A DNA stretch of 64,000 nucleotides from Sphingomonas parapaucimobilis NBRC 15100 (GTDB lineage: Bacteria; Pseudomonadota; Alphaproteobacteria; Sphingomonadales; Sphingomonadaceae). The notes beneath the pieces are model-generated. The model was not told the origin of the DNA, made no database searches, and worked only from the letters and a program-made list of their open reading frames with translations. Both the position numbers and the translations under genes were made by a program. This document shows positions 52,869 through 63,649 of the stretch, in pieces. How positions within the stretch are numbered: the first letter of the stretch is position 1; each line of letters opens with the position of its first letter. Where the stretch lies: the NCBI RefSeq assembly GCF_000787715.1, contig NZ_BBPI01000035.1, forward strand, positions 1 through 64,000, read 5' to 3'.

Positions 52869-53342
52869 TCAGAGCATCCCCAGTTCGAGCTTGGCGTCGT
52901 CCGACATCTTCTGCGGGTCCCAGGGCGGGTCCCAGACGAGGTTGACGTCCGCCGTCGCGATCCCCGGCACCGCCGAGACGCGCAGTTCGACCTCGCCCGG
53001 CATCGACTCGGCGACCGGGCAATGCGGGGTGGTCAGCGTCATGGTGACGACCGCATGGCCGCCCTCGGTCACCTCGACGCCATAGATCAGACCCAGGTCA
53101 TAGATGTTGACCGGGATTTCGGGGTCAAAAATATCCTTCAGCGCGTCGATGATCCCGTCATACAGCGCGCCGCCCGGCTGGGTCGGATCGTCGGCGGTCG
53201 GCTTTTGCGAGAGGAAGCCCGAGAGATAGTCGCGCTGGCGCTCCGCCCCAGCTTCCGTCGCCGGTGTCTCGACGACATCCTGCACACGCGCCTTGGGCGG
53301 CTGCGCCACGCTGTCGACCTCTTCGATTCTATAATCGCTCAT
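52869..53342 (-). CDS. sufT: SufT-type DUF59 Fe-S assembly protein
   Basis: A 157-residue MIP18/DUF59 protein. The core VNIYDLGLIYGVEV and TMTLTTPHCPVAESM carries the conserved Asp and Cys. An N-terminal extension of about 65 residues is Asp/Ala/Gln-rich. It helps Fe-S maturation. It overlaps sufS by 4 bases. Confidence 0.9.
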   Translation of the reverse strand: MSDYRIEEVDSVAQPPKARVQDVVETPATEAGAERQRDYLSGFLSQKPTADDPTQPGGALYDGIIDALKDIFDPEIPVNIYDLGLIYGVEVTEGGHAVVTMTLTTPHCPVAESMPGEVELRVSAVPGIATADVNLVWDPPWDPQKMSDDAKLELGML

Positions 53343-54544
53343 CCGAAAATCCTCGTGACCCGCCGGACGCCATCCACCAGCGCCGCGACGTCATCGGGTC
53401 CATTATACACGCCGAAGCTCGCCCGCGCGGTGGCGGGCAGGCCGAGCGCGTCCATCAGCGGCTGGGCGCAGTGATGGCCTGCGCGGATCGCCACCCGGCT
53501 CTCGTCCAATATGGTGCCGATATCATGGGGATGAACCCCCTCGACCGCGAAACTGACGATTCCCGCCGAGTCTTCCGGCCCCAGCAATCGCACAGAGTTG
53601 ATCGCCGACAGCCCCTCGCGCGCTTGCATCACCAGCGCCGCCTCATGCGCATGGATCGCATCCAGCCCGATGGCCGACACATAGTCGATCGCGGCATGAA
53701 GCCCCAGCGCGCCGACGATATGCGGCGTCCCCGCCTCGAACCGGCCGGGCGGGGGGGCATAGGTGGTCTTCTCGAAGCTCACCCGGTCGATCATCGACCC
53801 GCCCCCCTGATAGGGCGGCATCGCGTCGAGCAGTTCGGTCCGCGCCCACAGCACGCCGATGCCGGTCGGACCATAGAGCTTGTGGCCCGAGAAGACGTAG
53901 AAGTCACAATCCAGCGCCTTCACATCGACCGCGATACGCGGCACCGCCTGGCAGCCGTCGAGCAGGATCTTCGCGCCCACACCATGCGCCAGATCGGCCG
54001 CGCGACGCCCGTCCAGGACCGAGCCCAGCACGTTCGACACATGGCCCAGCGCCACCAGCTTGTGCGCCGGGGTCAGCATCCGTTCCATCGCGTCCAGATC
54101 GATGCGGTGGTCGGCGGTCAGCGGCAACACGTCGATCGCGACGCCCAGCCGCTCGGCCACCATCTGCCACGGCACGATGTTGGAATGATGCTCCAGCATC
54201 GACAGCAGGATACGGTCGCCCGCCTTCAGGTTGGTCGCGGCCCAGCATTGCGCGACCAGATTGATCCCCTCGGTCGCACCGCGCGTGAAGACGATCTCGT
54301 TCGCCGACCCCGCGCCGATGAACCGCGCCGTCGCCTCCCGCGCCTTCTCATAGGCCACCGTCATATCGGCCGAACGCTGATAGACGCCGCGATGCACGGT
54401 GGCATAGCTGGTGTCATAGGCACGGGTGATCGCGTCGATGACGGCTTGCGGCTTCTGCGCGGTCGCGGCGGTGTCAAGATAGGCCCAGCCGTCCGGGATC
54501 GCCGGGAAATCCGCCACCCGGTCGAGAGGCGCGGCGCTCGTCAA
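53339..54544 (-). CDS. sufS: Cysteine desulfurase SufS
   Basis: A 401-residue class V aminotransferase-type enzyme. The PLP Lys is in FSGHKLYGPTGIG, the catalytic Cys in RAGHHCAQPLM, and RGATEGINLVA is also present. It supplies sulfur from cysteine for cluster assembly. No sufE gene is in the window. It overlaps both neighbours by 4 bases. Confidence 0.95.
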   Translation of the reverse strand: MTSAAPLDRVADFPAIPDGWAYLDTAATAQKPQAVIDAITRAYDTSYATVHRGVYQRSADMTVAYEKAREATARFIGAGSANEIVFTRGATEGINLVAQCWAATNLKAGDRILLSMLEHHSNIVPWQMVAERLGVAIDVLPLTADHRIDLDAMERMLTPAHKLVALGHVSNVLGSVLDGRRAADLAHGVGAKILLDGCQAVPRIAVDVKALDCDFYVFSGHKLYGPTGIGVLWARTELLDAMPPYQGGGSMIDRVSFEKTTYAPPPGRFEAGTPHIVGALGLHAAIDYVSAIGLDAIHAHEAALVMQAREGLSAINSVRLLGPEDSAGIVSFAVEGVHPHDIGTILDESRVAIRAGHHCAQPLMDALGLPATARASFGVYNGPDDVAALVDGVRRVTRIFG

Positions 54545-55616
54545 AGCGCCGCCTCCAGCCAGGCGTCCGCGTCCGCCGCAAAGGCTTCGCGCACCACCTC
54601 GTTTCCGATCCGGTCGATCGCATCAGCCACGAAGGCGCGCGTCAGCAGCGCCTGCGCGCGGGGCTTCGGAATGCCACGGCTCTGCATGTAGAACAGTGCC
54701 TTGGCGTCCAGCTCGCCCACCGTCGCGCCGTGCGCACACTTCACGTCGTCGGCGAAGATTTCCAGCTCGGGCTTCAAATTCACCGTCGCCGTCCGCTGGA
54801 GCAGCAGGCCGCGAAGCGACTGCTCGCCATCGGTCTTCTGCGCATGGCGTGCGACCTCGACCCGTGCGGCAAGGCTCGCCTGGCTGCGATCGGCGGCGAC
54901 CGCGCGCCACAGCTGATGGCTCTGCCCGTTCAGCGCGGCATGGCGGAGGGCCACCGCGCACTCCTGCTTCAACTCGCCCTTGGTCAGCAGCGCGCCGCCG
55001 AACTCGGCATAGGCGCCGTCGCCGGTCTGGGTGATCCCGCCGTCGATCCGCACGCCCATGGTGCCTGCCGCGAGGAAGGTCGCGGTCAGGCTCGCGCCCT
55101 CGCCCAGTTCGGCTTCCTCGCGCAGCGACACGAAGCCGTCATCCTGCAACAGCCGAACGCCACGCATCAGCCGCGCCGACGTCGCCAGCGTCACCCGCGT
55201 CAGCCGGTTGGTCCAGCCGCGCCCGACATAGGTCTCATAGACCTGCGCCGCCGCATCCTCAGCCAGCACGATCTCGGCGGGCAGGTGATTGGCCGCGCCG
55301 CTGGCGACATGGACGATCTGCACCGGCTCGGCGACCGCATCGCGCTCCAGCCGCAGCGACCAGCCGCGCCCCAGCGCCTGCCGTCCCAGCGGATGGTCGC
55401 TGGCGTCGATCTGCATCAGCTGCACCGGGCCAAGGTTGCTGGCGCTTTCATCCAGCACCCCGTCCACGAACAGCAACCGCGCACCGGGCAGGTCGAGGAA
55501 GCGATCTGCCCCCGCAACCGGCACCGCCCGCTCGCTCTCCGCCGCACGGCGAAGCGCGTCGATATCCGCCCAGCGCCACGCCTCTTGCCGGGTCGAGGGG
55601 AGTTCCAGCGTGGTCG

Positions 55617-55620
<4 letters not shown>
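54541..55620 (-). CDS. sufD: Fe-S scaffold protein SufD
   Basis: A 359-residue SufD, shorter than the E. coli protein (423). The right-handed beta-helix ends in the family block FADDVKCAHGATVGELDAKALFYMQSRGIPKPRA, with the conserved Cys-Ala-His. It forms the SufBC2D scaffold. It overlaps sufS and sufC by 4 bases each. Confidence 0.93.
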
Positions 55621-56371
<751 letters not shown>

Positions 56372-56375
<4 letters not shown>

Positions 56376-56853
56376 ATCCTCGTCAGCCCCTCCCCTTCAG
56401 GGGAGGGGTTGGGGTGGGGCGCCCACCGCGCGGGCATCGCTTGCAGCGTGCCGAGCAGGTGCGCCAATACACCCTCGATATTGTGCATCACATCAGTATT
56501 GCCGATGTGAACGACCCTAAAACCCAATTCCGTAAGTGCCGCATCGCGCCGAACATCCCGCTGTGCATCGGCATGGGTTTCGCCATCGACCTCAACGATC
56601 AAGCCCGCTGCCGGGCAGAGAAAGTCGGCGATATAGCTGCCGATCACGGCCTGCCGACGGAATTTGAAACCGCCCAGTTGCGACCGCGAAAGACGCGCCC
56701 AGAGTCGTTTTTCCGGCTCGGTCGGTTCACGACGCATCGTGCGGGCGTAGCCCGACAAACGGTCGAGCGCCCCTGCGGACATGCCCCACCCCCGGCCCCT
56801 CCCCTGAAGGGGAGGGGTGTCGTGGCGTCGGGCGTCGTCGCGCGGCGTCAGTG

Positions 56854-56857
<4 letters not shown>
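56372..56857 (-). CDS. DUF559 (Vsr/PD-(D/E)xK-like) endonuclease-domain protein inserted in suf operon
   Basis: The open frame is 161 residues; the domain lies at about residues 38-140. Family marks are [38 protein letters not shown] and [22 protein letters not shown], carrying the Asp-Glu of the PD-(D/E)xK nuclease core. Both ends of the frame are translated REP sequence (LQGRGRGWG and [11 protein letters not shown]). A start at 56782 would avoid the 5' REP. It overlaps sufB and sufC by 4 bases. It has no known role in Fe-S assembly. Confidence 0.85.
56385..56420. repeat. REP element, type A, at the 3' end of the DUF559 gene
   Basis: A single CTCCCCTTCAGGGGAGGGG copy with its G-rich flank. 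Its inverted partner lies at 56783-56817, so the two enclose about 360 bases including the DUF559 domain. Ordinary pairs in this window have spacers of 30-45 bases. Confidence 0.85.
56783..56817. repeat. REP element, type A, at the 5' end of the DUF559 gene
   Basis: The inverted partner of the element at 56385-56420, in the opposite orientation (CCCCTCCCCTGAAGGGGAGG-type). It lies inside the longest frame of the DUF559 gene. Confidence 0.85.
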
Positions 56858-58316
<1,459 letters not shown>

Positions 58317-58317
<1 letters not shown>

Positions 58318-58772
58318 CAGGCGAATACCCCCGGACGCGGATCGGCGTCCATCACTTGCGATTCAACAGGATCGGCGGCGAGCGTCGCGAGCGTCACCCC
58401 GGAAAAGGCGGCGCGTACCGCCTGATTGACGACATGCCAATGCGGCCGGACCCGGCACTGCATTTCCAGGCCGCAGTCATGCGCGGCGCCGTCGACGCAC
58501 GCGGTCAGCGCGATCGGGCCGTCCACCGCCTCGACGATATCGGCCAGGCTGATCGCGTCCGCCTCGCGCGCCAGGCGGATACCGCCGCCGGTGCCGCGCG
58601 TACTCTCGATGAGCCCTGCGCCCGCCAGACGGCTGACCAGCTTCTGGGCGGTAGGCAAAGGCACCCCCGTCTGCCCCGCCAGCAAGGTCGCGTTGCTCCG
58701 CCCACCCACGCCTTCGCGCGCGGCGGCGGTCATCATCACGACCGCATAATCGGCTAGGCTGGAAAGGCGCAT
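58317..58772 (-). CDS. Rrf2-family SUF system regulator
   Basis: A 151-residue Rrf2 protein. The N-terminal winged helix is [18 protein letters not shown]...[27 protein letters not shown] in segments, followed by the Fe-S ligand Cys cluster [15 protein letters not shown] (three Cys, C-x7-C-x5-C). It likely senses cluster supply and controls the suf operon it leads. The start at 58772 gives family length; longer in-frame starts run into repeat sequence. A perfect palindrome is 7 bases upstream. Confidence 0.93.
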
Positions 58773-58778
58773 GGACTC

Positions 58779-58805
58779 CCAATCGGATGGATTTGATCCG
58801 ATTGG
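58779..58805. promoter_or_regulatory. Candidate suf operator: perfect 27-bp palindrome
   Basis: CCAATCGGAT-N7-ATCCGATTGG has perfect 10-bp arms and ends 7 bases before the regulator's ATG. Being so close to the start, a bound protein would block initiation, so autoregulation by the Rrf2 protein is likely. Confidence 0.65.
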
Positions 58806-58911
58806 CAAATGGGCGCGAGGGGGCGGTTCGTCAACCGGGTTTCGGTGCGGGAATTTCGATGGGTGTGAGTGAGGGGGACTCACTCTCTTCTTAAGCACCT
58901 CCCGCAGGCGA

Positions 58912-58973
58912 GTTTCAGGTCGGTCATGCTCCCAGCATGACCTAAACGATGCGGGGCATCGTTTACCTGAAAC
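58912..58973. repeat. Three-way-junction inverted repeat element
   Basis: Three perfect 9-bp stems nest into one junction: outer GTTTCAGGT/ACCTGAAAC, inner GGTCATGCT-ccc-AGCATGACC and AAACGATGC-ggg-GCATCGTTT. Only two unpaired bases join the stems. It lies in the 309-base gap between the amino-acid dehydrogenase and suf genes. It may be a mobile REP-like unit or a structured RNA. Confidence 0.85.
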
Positions 58974-59004
58974 TGGGTTTGGGGAGGGCATGGCCACAAA
59001 CGAT

Positions 59005-59067
59005 GGTCTCGGTGAGACTCCTTGCCCTCCCCCATCCCCTCCCGCTTGCGGGAGGGGCGTGAGTCTC
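59005..59067. repeat. Type C REP element
   Basis: A copy of the repeat found at 42.9-43.3 kb: GGTCTCGGTGAGAC and the hairpin CTCCCGCTTGCGGGAG. It ends 15 bases from the dehydrogenase stop and may serve as its terminator. Confidence 0.75.
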
Positions 59068-59081
59068 AAGAGCGTGTGGTT

Positions 59082-60128
59082 TTACCGCCCGATCAGACCC
59101 TGCGCAATTTCGTCCGCCACGTCCGACGCCGGATGACCCGTTTCCGCCGAACGCTGCCACACCTGTTCCAGACGCTCGGGAATCTTGGCGATGCGCGCCA
59201 TGACCTCGGCCTCGTCGCCCTGGCCCAGATATTCCAGGCCGACATTGATGATGCCGCCTGCATTGATGACGTAATCGGGCGCATAGAGGATGCCCGCCTC
59301 CGCCACGCGCGCGCCGTCCTCGCGGGTCGCCAGCTGGTTGTTCGCGCCACCCGCGACGACCTTGGCCTTCAGGCGCTGGATCGAATCGGCGGTCAAGACC
59401 GCGCCCAGCGCATTGGGGCTGACCAGATCGACGTCCGCGAACAGGATCTCGTCGGCCGAAGCAACGCTCGCGCCCAGTTCCGCCGCCATCTGTTCCGCCC
59501 GCGCCTGATTGACGTCGGCGATGGTAAGCACCGCGCCGTCCTTCGCCAGCAGCTTGGCGAGACCGCCGCCGACCGAGCCGACGCCCTGGATCGCGACGCG
59601 CACGCCCTTCATGTCGGTTGCGCCCAGCCCACGCTTGGCGGCGGCCTTTACGCCCAGATAGACGCCGTGCGCGGTATAGGGGCCGGGGTCGCCGCCCGCC
59701 GCACCGCTCGCCACTGGCAGGCCCGAGACATAACGGGTCTGGGTCGCGATGACCTTCATCCGCTCTTCCGACATGCCGACATCCTCGGCCGTCACATAGC
59801 GACCGCCGAGCGACTCGACCGCGCGGCCGAACGCTTCGAGCTGCGCGGTGGTGATGACGTCGCCGGGCTTGGCCGCCAGGACCACGCCCTTGCCGCCGCC
59901 CAGCGCCAGACCCGCCATCGCGTTCTTGTAGCTCATGCCGCGCGAAAGGCGCAGCGCGTCGGTGATCGCCAGCGCGGGCGTGCCATAGTTCCAGAAGCGC
60001 GCGCCGCCCGCCGCCGGGCCGAGATGCGTCGAGTGCACGGCGATGACCGCCTGCAGACCCGAAGCGGGATCGGTGAACAGGTGTACGCCTTCATGCGCGT
60101 CGAAATCGGGAAAGCCCCAGTCCGTCAT
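59082..60128 (-). CDS. Glu/Leu/Phe/Val-type amino acid dehydrogenase
   Basis: A 348-residue leucine-dehydrogenase-like enzyme. The catalytic Lys region is RGMSYKNAMAGLALGGGKGVV, the Asp region RYVTAEDVGMSEERM, and the NAD fold VAIQGVGSVGGGLAKLL. It oxidatively deaminates branched or aromatic amino acids to keto acids. ATG at 60128 is preferred over an in-frame start 21 bases earlier. Confidence 0.93.
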   Translation of the reverse strand: MTDWGFPDFDAHEGVHLFTDPASGLQAVIAVHSTHLGPAAGGARFWNYGTPALAITDALRLSRGMSYKNAMAGLALGGGKGVVLAAKPGDVITTAQLEAFGRAVESLGGRYVTAEDVGMSEERMKVIATQTRYVSGLPVASGAAGGDPGPYTAHGVYLGVKAAAKRGLGATDMKGVRVAIQGVGSVGGGLAKLLAKDGAVLTIADVNQARAEQMAAELGASVASADEILFADVDLVSPNALGAVLTADSIQRLKAKVVAGGANNQLATREDGARVAEAGILYAPDYVINAGGIINVGLEYLGQGDEAEVMARIAKIPERLEQVWQRSAETGHPASDVADEIAQGLIGR

Positions 60129-60260
60129 GCTCGTCCTTCGGTCCGACAAAAGCGGAACCGGACCGAGACTTTCGACCCGGCCACCCTATCGGTGAGGATT
60201 GAGGGGGGACACGGGCGCGAAAGGGGCCGGTGCCGTGGCCAGGATATGGCCGGAGAAGAA

Positions 60261-60338
60261 TGGGGCGACCGACGGGACTTGAACCCGCAACTTCCGGCAT
60301 CACAAGCCGGCGCTCTAACCAATTGAACTACGGTCGCC
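60261..60338 (-). tRNA. tRNA-His, anticodon GTG
   Basis: A complete cloverleaf on the minus strand with encoded CCA. The 8-bp acceptor stem GGCGACCG/CGGTCGCC includes the extra G-1:C73 pair specific to tRNA-His. The anticodon stem CCGGC/GCCGG has loop TTGTGAT (GTG), and the T loop is TTCAAGT. Confidence 0.96.
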
Positions 60339-60385
60339 GCGAAGGCTTGCGCCCCTAAACGGGATCACCCGCTTTCGTCAAGCGG

Positions 60386-61108
60386 TCAAAATCGTCCTTC
60401 TGCCGAAAGTCGATATCCGCCCCCTGTCCCGGCCACGAAACCCAGCTGCTCCAACTTCGCTGCCGCCGCCGGATCGCCGGGCGTCAGGACCAGATCGGCG
60501 GTGTAGCGGCCATCGGGACGGATGCGCAGGTTGACGCCCTCCGCACCACCCTGCCCCGTCATCGGCAGGAGGAGCGCGCCCGCCTCGCACCGCGCGGTGC
60601 CCATCATCGTCGGCGGCAGCGGCAAGCCGCCCGCCTCGCCCGCCACGGTCGCACGGACGCGGCCCGCCGCTTCCTCGCACACGCCATCACGGAAGCGGAC
60701 GGTCACATCCTCCAGCGCCAGCGTCGTCACCGGCAGCGGGGCAAAGAGCGTCGCGGCGGGCAAGGAGGCGGTGACGCCGTCGATGCCCATGGCGTGGCGG
60801 CTGACCGTCGCGGACCCGGCGATCGGACGGCCATCGGCGCCCGCTCCCTCGAACGCCAGCTTCGCCCGCCCGACCAGCAGGGCGAGCGGCGACAGCGACA
60901 CGCGGAGATCACCCAGCGCCACCGCGCCGAACCGCGCCTCGATCATGCTGCCGCCCCAGATCGTGCCGCCGACCCGGCGCGCGCTCAACCCCTGATCGGC
61001 GAGACCCGTTGCGCCGAGCGCCAGCCGCATCGGCAGGAAGACGATCAGCGCCACGGTCAGCATGGCGGCGAACAACACCAAGGGCCGCGTGGTCATCCGC
61101 AACCGCAT
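60386..61108 (-). CDS. gspN: Type II secretion system protein N
   Basis: A 240-residue GspN-like protein with one N-terminal membrane helix (residues 7-27) followed by a periplasmic beta-rich domain (for example GLSARRVGGTIWGGSMIEARFGAVALGDLRVSL in parts, the family's W-G-G block). GspN is a variable T2SS component. It overlaps gspM by one base. It is the last gene of the operon in this window. Confidence 0.87.
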   Translation of the reverse strand: MRLRMTTRPLVLFAAMLTVALIVFLPMRLALGATGLADQGLSARRVGGTIWGGSMIEARFGAVALGDLRVSLSPLALLVGRAKLAFEGAGADGRPIAGSATVSRHAMGIDGVTASLPAATLFAPLPVTTLALEDVTVRFRDGVCEEAAGRVRATVAGEAGGLPLPPTMMGTARCEAGALLLPMTGQGGAEGVNLRIRPDGRYTADLVLTPGDPAAAAKLEQLGFVAGTGGGYRLSAEGRF

Positions 61109-61581
61109 CACGACACCCGCGTCCGCAGGATAAGGGCGACACCGACCGTCCGGTCGCCATTGTCGGTCAATGTCGCCTGCTCGACCAGCACGCCGCCCCG
61201 CTCCAGCCGTGCCAGCCACGGCGTCAGCGCGGATGGCCGCGCCGAGGCGATCTGCGCGCGCACCCGGCCGGGGCCGTCCTCGGTCAGCGCCGAAAGGCCG
61301 AAGCCCACCTGCTCCGCCGACAGACGCACCGTGTCGGCCAGCGTGCCCGAAAGGGCCGGCGGACGGCGGCGACGCTGGTTCAGCTCGGCCGCGATGGCTT
61401 GCGCCTCGCCCAGCCGGATCACCGCATCGGCGTGGCGTTCCCGCGCACTCGACAGGCCGTCGTCCAGCGGGCGCAACAGGCCGCCCCATAGGAGCGTCAC
61501 GACCAGTAGTGCCCCCATGACCAGCAGCAGCCGCTTCTCACGAAGGCTGCGCCCATCGAACCAGAGTTTCAGCGCCTTCAT
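61108..61581 (-). CDS. gspM: Type II secretion system protein M
   Basis: A 157-residue GspM with a short cytosolic N-terminus, a membrane helix (residues 19-36) and a periplasmic ferredoxin-like domain. The family W residue pattern KLWFDGRSLREKRLL and a C-terminal LERGGVLVEQATLTD are visible. It forms the inner-membrane platform with GspL. It overlaps gspL by 4 bases. Confidence 0.88.
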   Translation of the reverse strand: MKALKLWFDGRSLREKRLLLVMGALLVVTLLWGGLLRPLDDGLSSARERHADAVIRLGEAQAIAAELNQRRRRPPALSGTLADTVRLSAEQVGFGLSALTEDGPGRVRAQIASARPSALTPWLARLERGGVLVEQATLTDNGDRTVGVALILRTRVS

Positions 61582-62660
61582 CGTGCGCGCACCGTGAATT
61601 CTCCCGTGATTCGGCCGTTCGCCGCGACGAAGGTGCTGGGCTGAACGGTAAAGCCCTCCGCCTCGATCGCGCGCTTCAGGTCGGTGGCCAGCGCCTCGCG
61701 ATCGACCGCGACACCCAAACGGATGTCGCCGCTGGGCTGAAAGTCGAGGGCGGTCAGCTCGGTGCCGGGCACCGCGCGCACGGCCGCGAACACCGCCGCC
61801 GCCGTCCGGCTGAACCCCTGGCCCGGCCCGCGCAACCCCGACAGTCGCTCGGTCAGCTGGCGATCGGCATCGACCAACGTCTCGCCGCGCGGCAGGGCGG
61901 TGCGGGCGACCTGCTCGATCTTCGCCTCGGTCGCGTCGGCGGCGAAACTGTATTTGGTCCAGCGCACGAAATCGATCGCCAGCGTGGCGACGACGATGGC
62001 GACGCCCAGCCATGCCAGCCGCTTGACCAGCCGCCAGTCGATCGAAAAGCCCCGCCGCCGCGCAAAAATTCCCTGCCGCAGGTCGAGCGCGGGCACCGCC
62101 GCCACCGCGCCCAGCGCGGCCGCGACCGCCGCATCATCCAGATCGTCGAGCGGCGCGTCACCCGTGACGATCTCGGTCAAGCCCGGCTCGTCGGCAAAGC
62201 CCGACGCGCGCCCGCGGACCACGCCCTGCCCGGCCAAATGCCCACGCACATACCCCTCGTCAGGACGCGGCAGCAGCAGCGGTGCGGGCACGACGGCGAC
62301 CGGATCGACCCCCGCCGCGCCCAGCCGCGCCAGCCATCCCGCCATCGCCCCGCGATTGACGATGCCGATCGGGCGGCTGCCTGCCTCGTCCTCCCCGACC
62401 GCGACGTGCAGTTCGTCCATCGGCGCGGCGCTCACCTCGGCGGCGAGCAGGCGCGCCGCGGCGGCGGCCTGGGCGGTCGAGCGGGCGGGAATCTCGGCCC
62501 AGTGCAACGACACCGCATCGGCGGGCGCGACGGCGATGATCTCGCCATCACCCTGCGGCAGGCCGTCTCCGGCGGCGGCGACGCGCTCGTCCTCGATCCG
62601 CATCCAGCGATAATCGCCGCCATCCCCCGGCGGCAGGAACAGGAGGTTGGTCGCACTCAT
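61578..62660 (-). CDS. gspL: Type II secretion system protein L
   Basis: A 360-residue GspL with a cytosolic actin-like domain (residues 1-200), a membrane helix (about 219-236) and a periplasmic domain. It links the GspE ATPase to the platform. ATG at 62660 overlaps the gspK stop by one base (TGATG). Confidence 0.9.
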   Translation of the reverse strand: MSATNLLFLPPGDGGDYRWMRIEDERVAAAGDGLPQGDGEIIAVAPADAVSLHWAEIPARSTAQAAAAARLLAAEVSAAPMDELHVAVGEDEAGSRPIGIVNRGAMAGWLARLGAAGVDPVAVVPAPLLLPRPDEGYVRGHLAGQGVVRGRASGFADEPGLTEIVTGDAPLDDLDDAAVAAALGAVAAVPALDLRQGIFARRRGFSIDWRLVKRLAWLGVAIVVATLAIDFVRWTKYSFAADATEAKIEQVARTALPRGETLVDADRQLTERLSGLRGPGQGFSRTAAAVFAAVRAVPGTELTALDFQPSGDIRLGVAVDREALATDLKRAIEAEGFTVQPSTFVAANGRITGEFTVRAR

Positions 62661-63649
62661 CACTCTTCCCCCCAAATCCGTGCCACCAGGCGCGGCGGCT
62701 GTCGCGTGGCGTCGACCAGCGCGCGCTCCTGCACCGTCACGCTGCCCAGACCGACATCGATACGCAAGTTGAACCAGCGCGTCGTCACCGCCACGCCGCC
62801 GCCCCCGCTCGCCCCCGGTATCTGCGCCCAGAAGGCACCGGCGTCGGCATAGCCTTGCGGCGGGCGGCGCAAAAGGGCCTGGGCGATGGCGGGGGGCGAA
62901 ATCGTATCGACCTGCGCCATGGCGACCAGGGGCGCCTGTTCGGGGGCCAGCGTGTTGATGTTGACGCTCGTCGGCTTCGCCTCGGGCAAGGTGCAGAGCC
63001 AGGGGCGAAGCTGGGCATAAAGCTCGGGTGTGACGCCGCTGACCATGCGCAGCTCGCTGACATCCGCCATCATCGCGCCGCCGGTCCGATAGGACGGATC
63101 GCGCGCCAGATAGATGGGGTCCTCCGCGCCGCCCCCTTGCGGGTTCTGGTCGCTGTCGATCCAGTCGGACGCGGCGGTCGCGACCTGCTGCGCGACCTGG
63201 CCGGGCACGTTCAGCAGCCGCATCAGCTTGGCGAAATGCGCGACCTCGACCGCATTGCCGACCAGCATGCCGGGCTGGCCGGGCAGGTCCTGCACCAGGC
63301 CGTTGAGGTTGAAGCAATTGCCCCCGTCCGTCACCCGCGCGACCGCGCTGCCCCCGCCCGCGATATCGCCCAACGGCAATGCGAAGGGCCGGTCACTCCA
63401 TCCGCCGAGCAGCGACACCTTGCCCTGGGCGCGTTCCAGCAGGTCGCCGATGCGGATGATCGCCAGCGCCTCGGCCGCATAGGCGAAACCGCGCGCCTGC
63501 TCGATCGCGACCGCATTGCCGCCCAGCCGGGTCGACAGGCGCAGCTTTTCCAGCGCGGTGGCGGCCAGCACCGCGATCACGGCAACCAGGATCAGGACGG
63601 TCAGCAGCGCGGCCCCGCGCTCGCCCGCTGGCGGCAGCGGTCTAGCCAT
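62660..63649 (-). CDS. gspK: Type II secretion system minor pseudopilin GspK
   Basis: A 329-residue minor pseudopilin. It has a class III-like signal (GERGAALLTVLILVAVIAVLAATALEKLRL in two overlapping parts), a helical insert domain with CFNLNGLV and DWIDSDQNPQGGGAED, and the VNINTLAPEQ segment. It forms the pseudopilus tip. It overlaps gspJ by 8 bases. Confidence 0.93.
   Translation of the reverse strand: MARPLPPAGERGAALLTVLILVAVIAVLAATALEKLRLSTRLGGNAVAIEQARGFAYAAEALAIIRIGDLLERAQGKVSLLGGWSDRPFALPLGDIAGGGSAVARVTDGGNCFNLNGLVQDLPGQPGMLVGNAVEVAHFAKLMRLLNVPGQVAQQVATAASDWIDSDQNPQGGGAEDPIYLARDPSYRTGGAMMADVSELRMVSGVTPELYAQLRPWLCTLPEAKPTSVNINTLAPEQAPLVAMAQVDTISPPAIAQALLRRPPQGYADAGAFWAQIPGASGGGGVAVTTRWFNLRIDVGLGSVTVQERALVDATRQPPRLVARIWGEE

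Noticed and set aside
59022-60326. 434-residue plus-strand frame opposite the amino-acid dehydrogenase
   Set aside because: It runs through a REP and a tRNA gene and has shadow-type composition.
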